From JAKEGN01 sp964465665 (GTDB taxonomy: Bacteria; Pseudomonadota; Gammaproteobacteria; Steroidobacterales; Woeseiaceae), in the NCBI GenBank assembly GCA_964465665.1, contig CAYXKM010000260.1, positions 1 to 7,361 on the forward strand: a stretch of 7,361 nt of DNA, read 5' to 3'. Both the position numbers and the translations under genes were made by a program. Positions 5,655 through 7,361 of this stretch are shown piece after piece. The notes below the pieces were generated by a model. It worked only from the letters and a program-made list of their open reading frames with translations. It made no database searches and was not told the origin of the DNA. Every line of letters starts with the position of its first letter. Positions within the stretch are counted from its first letter, which is position 1.

Positions 5655-6101
5655 ATGTCGAACATGCCAGACACACTTCCGGAAACACCTGACACGTTGC
5701 AGCCGGCGCCGGATCGACTGCGCATGATGCGCGATGTTGCCATCTTCCAGGTCAAGCTTCTCGCCGACGGATTGCGAGATTTGCTGCTCGTTCCTGTGTC
5801 TCTCGGTGCTGCCGTCGTCAGTTTGCTGCAGCCCGGCCCGCGGCCGGGGACGGAATTCTACGATCTGTTGCGGCTGGGCCGGCAAAGCGAGAAATGGATA
5901 AACCTGTTCGGCGCAGCCTCTCACGTGCACGGCCCGGGAAACGACGACGACCGGTTCCCCGGCGAGGATATCGACCAGCTGGTGTCAAAAATCGAGTCGT
6001 TCGTTGTCGATGAATACCGCAAAGGCGGTGTCACGGCTCAAGCGAAAGAGAAACTGGAACGGGGCCTTGCGGCTCTGCGCAATCGCCGTCCGGCCGGGTA
6101 A
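5655..6101 (+). CDS. hypothetical protein with one hydrophobic segment
   Basis: Function not recognised. It has 148 residues: a Pro/Thr/Asp-rich start (1-20), a basic helix-like stretch (21-41), a hydrophobic segment DLLLVPVSLGAAVVSLL (42-58) that could span or lie on the membrane, then a Pro/Gly turn, FYDLLRLGRQSEKWINLFGA (68-87), an acidic loop GNDDDRFPGEDIDQL (95-109) and a charged C-terminal helix to a basic tail. The layout of a hydrophobic patch, LGRxxxxWINLFG and an acidic loop resembles short uncharacterised proteins I recall from other gammaproteobacteria, but I cannot name the family. The frame is open up to a TTG at 5595. ATG 5655 is chosen because the upstream residues look non-coding and a -10-like TATATT sits 6 nt before it; M4 is an alternative start. 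It is divergent from hemH and convergent with the symporter, 30 nt away. Confidence 0.75.
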   Translation: MSNMPDTLPETPDTLQPAPDRLRMMRDVAIFQVKLLADGLRDLLLVPVSLGAAVVSLLQPGPRPGTEFYDLLRLGRQSEKWINLFGAASHVHGPGNDDDRFPGEDIDQLVSKIESFVVDEYRKGGVTAQAKEKLERGLAALRNRRPAG

Positions 6102-6131
6102 TGAACGGCGGCAGCGGATCGTCGTGCCGGT

Positions 6132-7361
6132 TCAGCGCTTTGCAGCGACGCTGCGGCCGCTCAGCAGATCGTCGATCGTTGGTGGCGGGTGATCCGGACC
6201 CATCTGGCCGGTTTTCAGACGCCGGATGTAATCCTTGTAAGCGCGCATCGCCTGGTAGCCGAAGATCCATAGTATGGGCAGGTTTGCATAGATGATGACG
6301 CCGAGCCCGATGCCGGTCAGGTTGTCGAGATCCGTGCTGTTCGTAATATGGCCGAGCGTTGCGACGAAAGTCAGTGACACGTAAATCAGCCGGAAAGGCA
6401 GTACGCCGTTGCTGCCGGCGATGTAAACAGCTCCCTGTTCGCCGTAGTAACCCCAGGCAATAATCGTTGACAGTGCGAACAGCCAGGATGCGACCGTGAT
6501 CAGCCATTTTCCGAGGCCGGGTGTCACCGAATCGAATGCTTTGGCGGTAAGCGTTGCGCCGACATGGTCGCGGTAGAAACCTTCACCGACGACCACAGGC
6601 TGCACGTCACTCGGGAAATTCTGCCAGGCGATGGCGTAACCGCCGGAGCCTGCTTCAACAGCGCCGCTCAGGCGATGGAATCGTTGGCCGGTGCGCGGAT
6701 TCTCTCCGGCCTCGAGCACCAGCAGTACGGTCTCGCCGACGCGCCAGTCTGCACTTGCCACTGGTGTTTGCCCAAAGTGCCACTCGCCGTTCAGTTGTAC
6801 CGGTTGGGGGACATCCGTGAACGGTACGTCCGGAGCGCGATTCCATACGCCGGTTGCGAGGATGATGACCGCGGTAAAAGTGCAGACAACGATGGTATCG
6901 ATGAACGGCTCCAGCCCGGCGACCACGCCTTCGCGGACCGGTTCGTCGGTTTTCGCGGCGCAGTGCGCAATCGGCGACGAACCCTGGCCGGCTTCGTTGG
7001 AGAATATTGCCCGTTTCATGCCGAACAGGAATGCCGATGCCACCGTGCCACCAATGAAGGCGCCGGTGGCCTCAGTCGGCGTGAACGCACAATCGACTAT
7101 AAGGATGAGCATCGCCGGTATCTGCTGGTAATGCACGATCAGCACGTACAGGCCGGCGATGATGTAAAGGAACACCATGCCGGGCACGAGCGTACCGGCA
7201 ACGCGCCCGATGCGCTTGATACCGCCAATGAGGACACTGCCGACAAGCACGGTCAGCACGGCACCGCTGATCCAGCCGTCAACGCTGAAATACTCGCGAG
7301 TCACGTCAGCGACGTTCCAGGCCTGGAACATGTTGCCGCCGGTGATTGCCGACAACACCAC
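6132..7361 (-). CDS. AGCS-family sodium:alanine/glycine symporter, C-terminal part (start lies beyond right edge)
   Basis: Inner-membrane amino-acid carrier of the alanine or glycine:cation symporter family, which takes up small neutral amino acids with Na+ (or H+). The visible 409 residues lack the first helices; the first codon in the window is an internal GTG. Family signatures are clear: the region GGIKRIGRVAGTLVP (46-60), FSNEAGQGSSPIAH (120-133), and PFIDTIVVCTFTAVIILATGVW (152-173). After residue 173 comes a hydrophilic stretch to about 268 with no membrane character. The family then resumes at LTAKAFDSVTPGLGKWL (271-287), GYYGEQ (304-309) and two or three final helices to about 370. 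The C-terminal tail KTGQMGPDHPPPTIDDLL (383-400) is polar. The substrate cannot be told from the sequence. It is convergent with the hypothetical gene; the 30-nt gap contains no convincing terminator. Confidence 0.92.
   Translation of the reverse strand: MVLSAITGGNMFQAWNVADVTREYFSVDGWISGAVLTVLVGSVLIGGIKRIGRVAGTLVPGMVFLYIIAGLYVLIVHYQQIPAMLILIVDCAFTPTEATGAFIGGTVASAFLFGMKRAIFSNEAGQGSSPIAHCAAKTDEPVREGVVAGLEPFIDTIVVCTFTAVIILATGVWNRAPDVPFTDVPQPVQLNGEWHFGQTPVASADWRVGETVLLVLEAGENPRTGQRFHRLSGAVEAGSGGYAIAWQNFPSDVQPVVVGEGFYRDHVGATLTAKAFDSVTPGLGKWLITVASWLFALSTIIAWGYYGEQGAVYIAGSNGVLPFRLIYVSLTFVATLGHITNSTDLDNLTGIGLGVIIYANLPILWIFGYQAMRAYKDYIRRLKTGQMGPDHPPPTIDDLLSGRSVAAKR

Noticed and set aside
6102..6131. 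possible bidirectional terminator between the hypothetical gene and the symporter
   Set aside because: Only a 5-bp CGGCA/TGCCG stem with an 11-nt loop is present and there is no T run on either strand.

Overview
The window looks like a piece of ordinary chromosome from a fairly GC-rich gammaproteobacterium. The three-gene (split alpha) transhydrogenase operon, the stand-alone 5'-3' exonuclease, a gammaproteobacterial-type ferrochelatase and a GTAG-type REP element all point that way. The placement (a Xanthomonadales, Steroidobacter or Woeseia-like lineage is a guess) rests on recalled family resemblance only. There is no phage, plasmid, CRISPR, rRNA or tRNA signal.

Layout, left to right. (1) Minus strand, positions 1-1822: pntAa-pntAb-pntB, transcribed right to left. 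The genes overlap by 4 nt and 1 nt, and each has its own good Shine-Dalgarno. They encode the membrane proton-translocating NAD(P) transhydrogenase; pntB runs off the left edge. (2) Plus strand, 1982-2635: a small zinc-ribbon HNH endonuclease, divergent from pntAa across a 159-bp gap. (3) 2636-2817: a 182-bp gap with two palindromic elements, a GTAG-type REP hairpin and a longer imperfect inverted repeat (2685-2758). (4) Plus strand, 2818-3702: a stand-alone 5'-3' exonuclease/flap-endonuclease (Xni/PolA-N family). (5) Minus strand, 3705-5559: hemH (ferrochelatase), then a two-module VOC (glyoxalase-fold) protein 1 nt after it. (6) Plus strand, 5655-6101: a conserved-looking hypothetical protein with one hydrophobic segment. 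(7) Minus strand, 6132 to the right edge: an AGCS-type sodium:alanine/glycine symporter, without its N-terminus, carrying an unusual hydrophilic insert of about 95 residues.

The genes are functionally diverse: NADPH supply by the transhydrogenase, DNA metabolism by the HNH protein and exonuclease, the last step of haem synthesis, and amino-acid uptake. Apart from the two minus-strand operons they do not form an obvious joint system. I found no convincing new multi-gene system. The best leads are non-coding: two plus-strand genes (2818 and 5655) each have a near-consensus -10 hexamer exactly 6 nt before the ATG and no Shine-Dalgarno, which suggests leaderless mRNAs, and the palindromic cluster at 2652-2758. 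Gene boundaries are well supported; promoter calls are weak.
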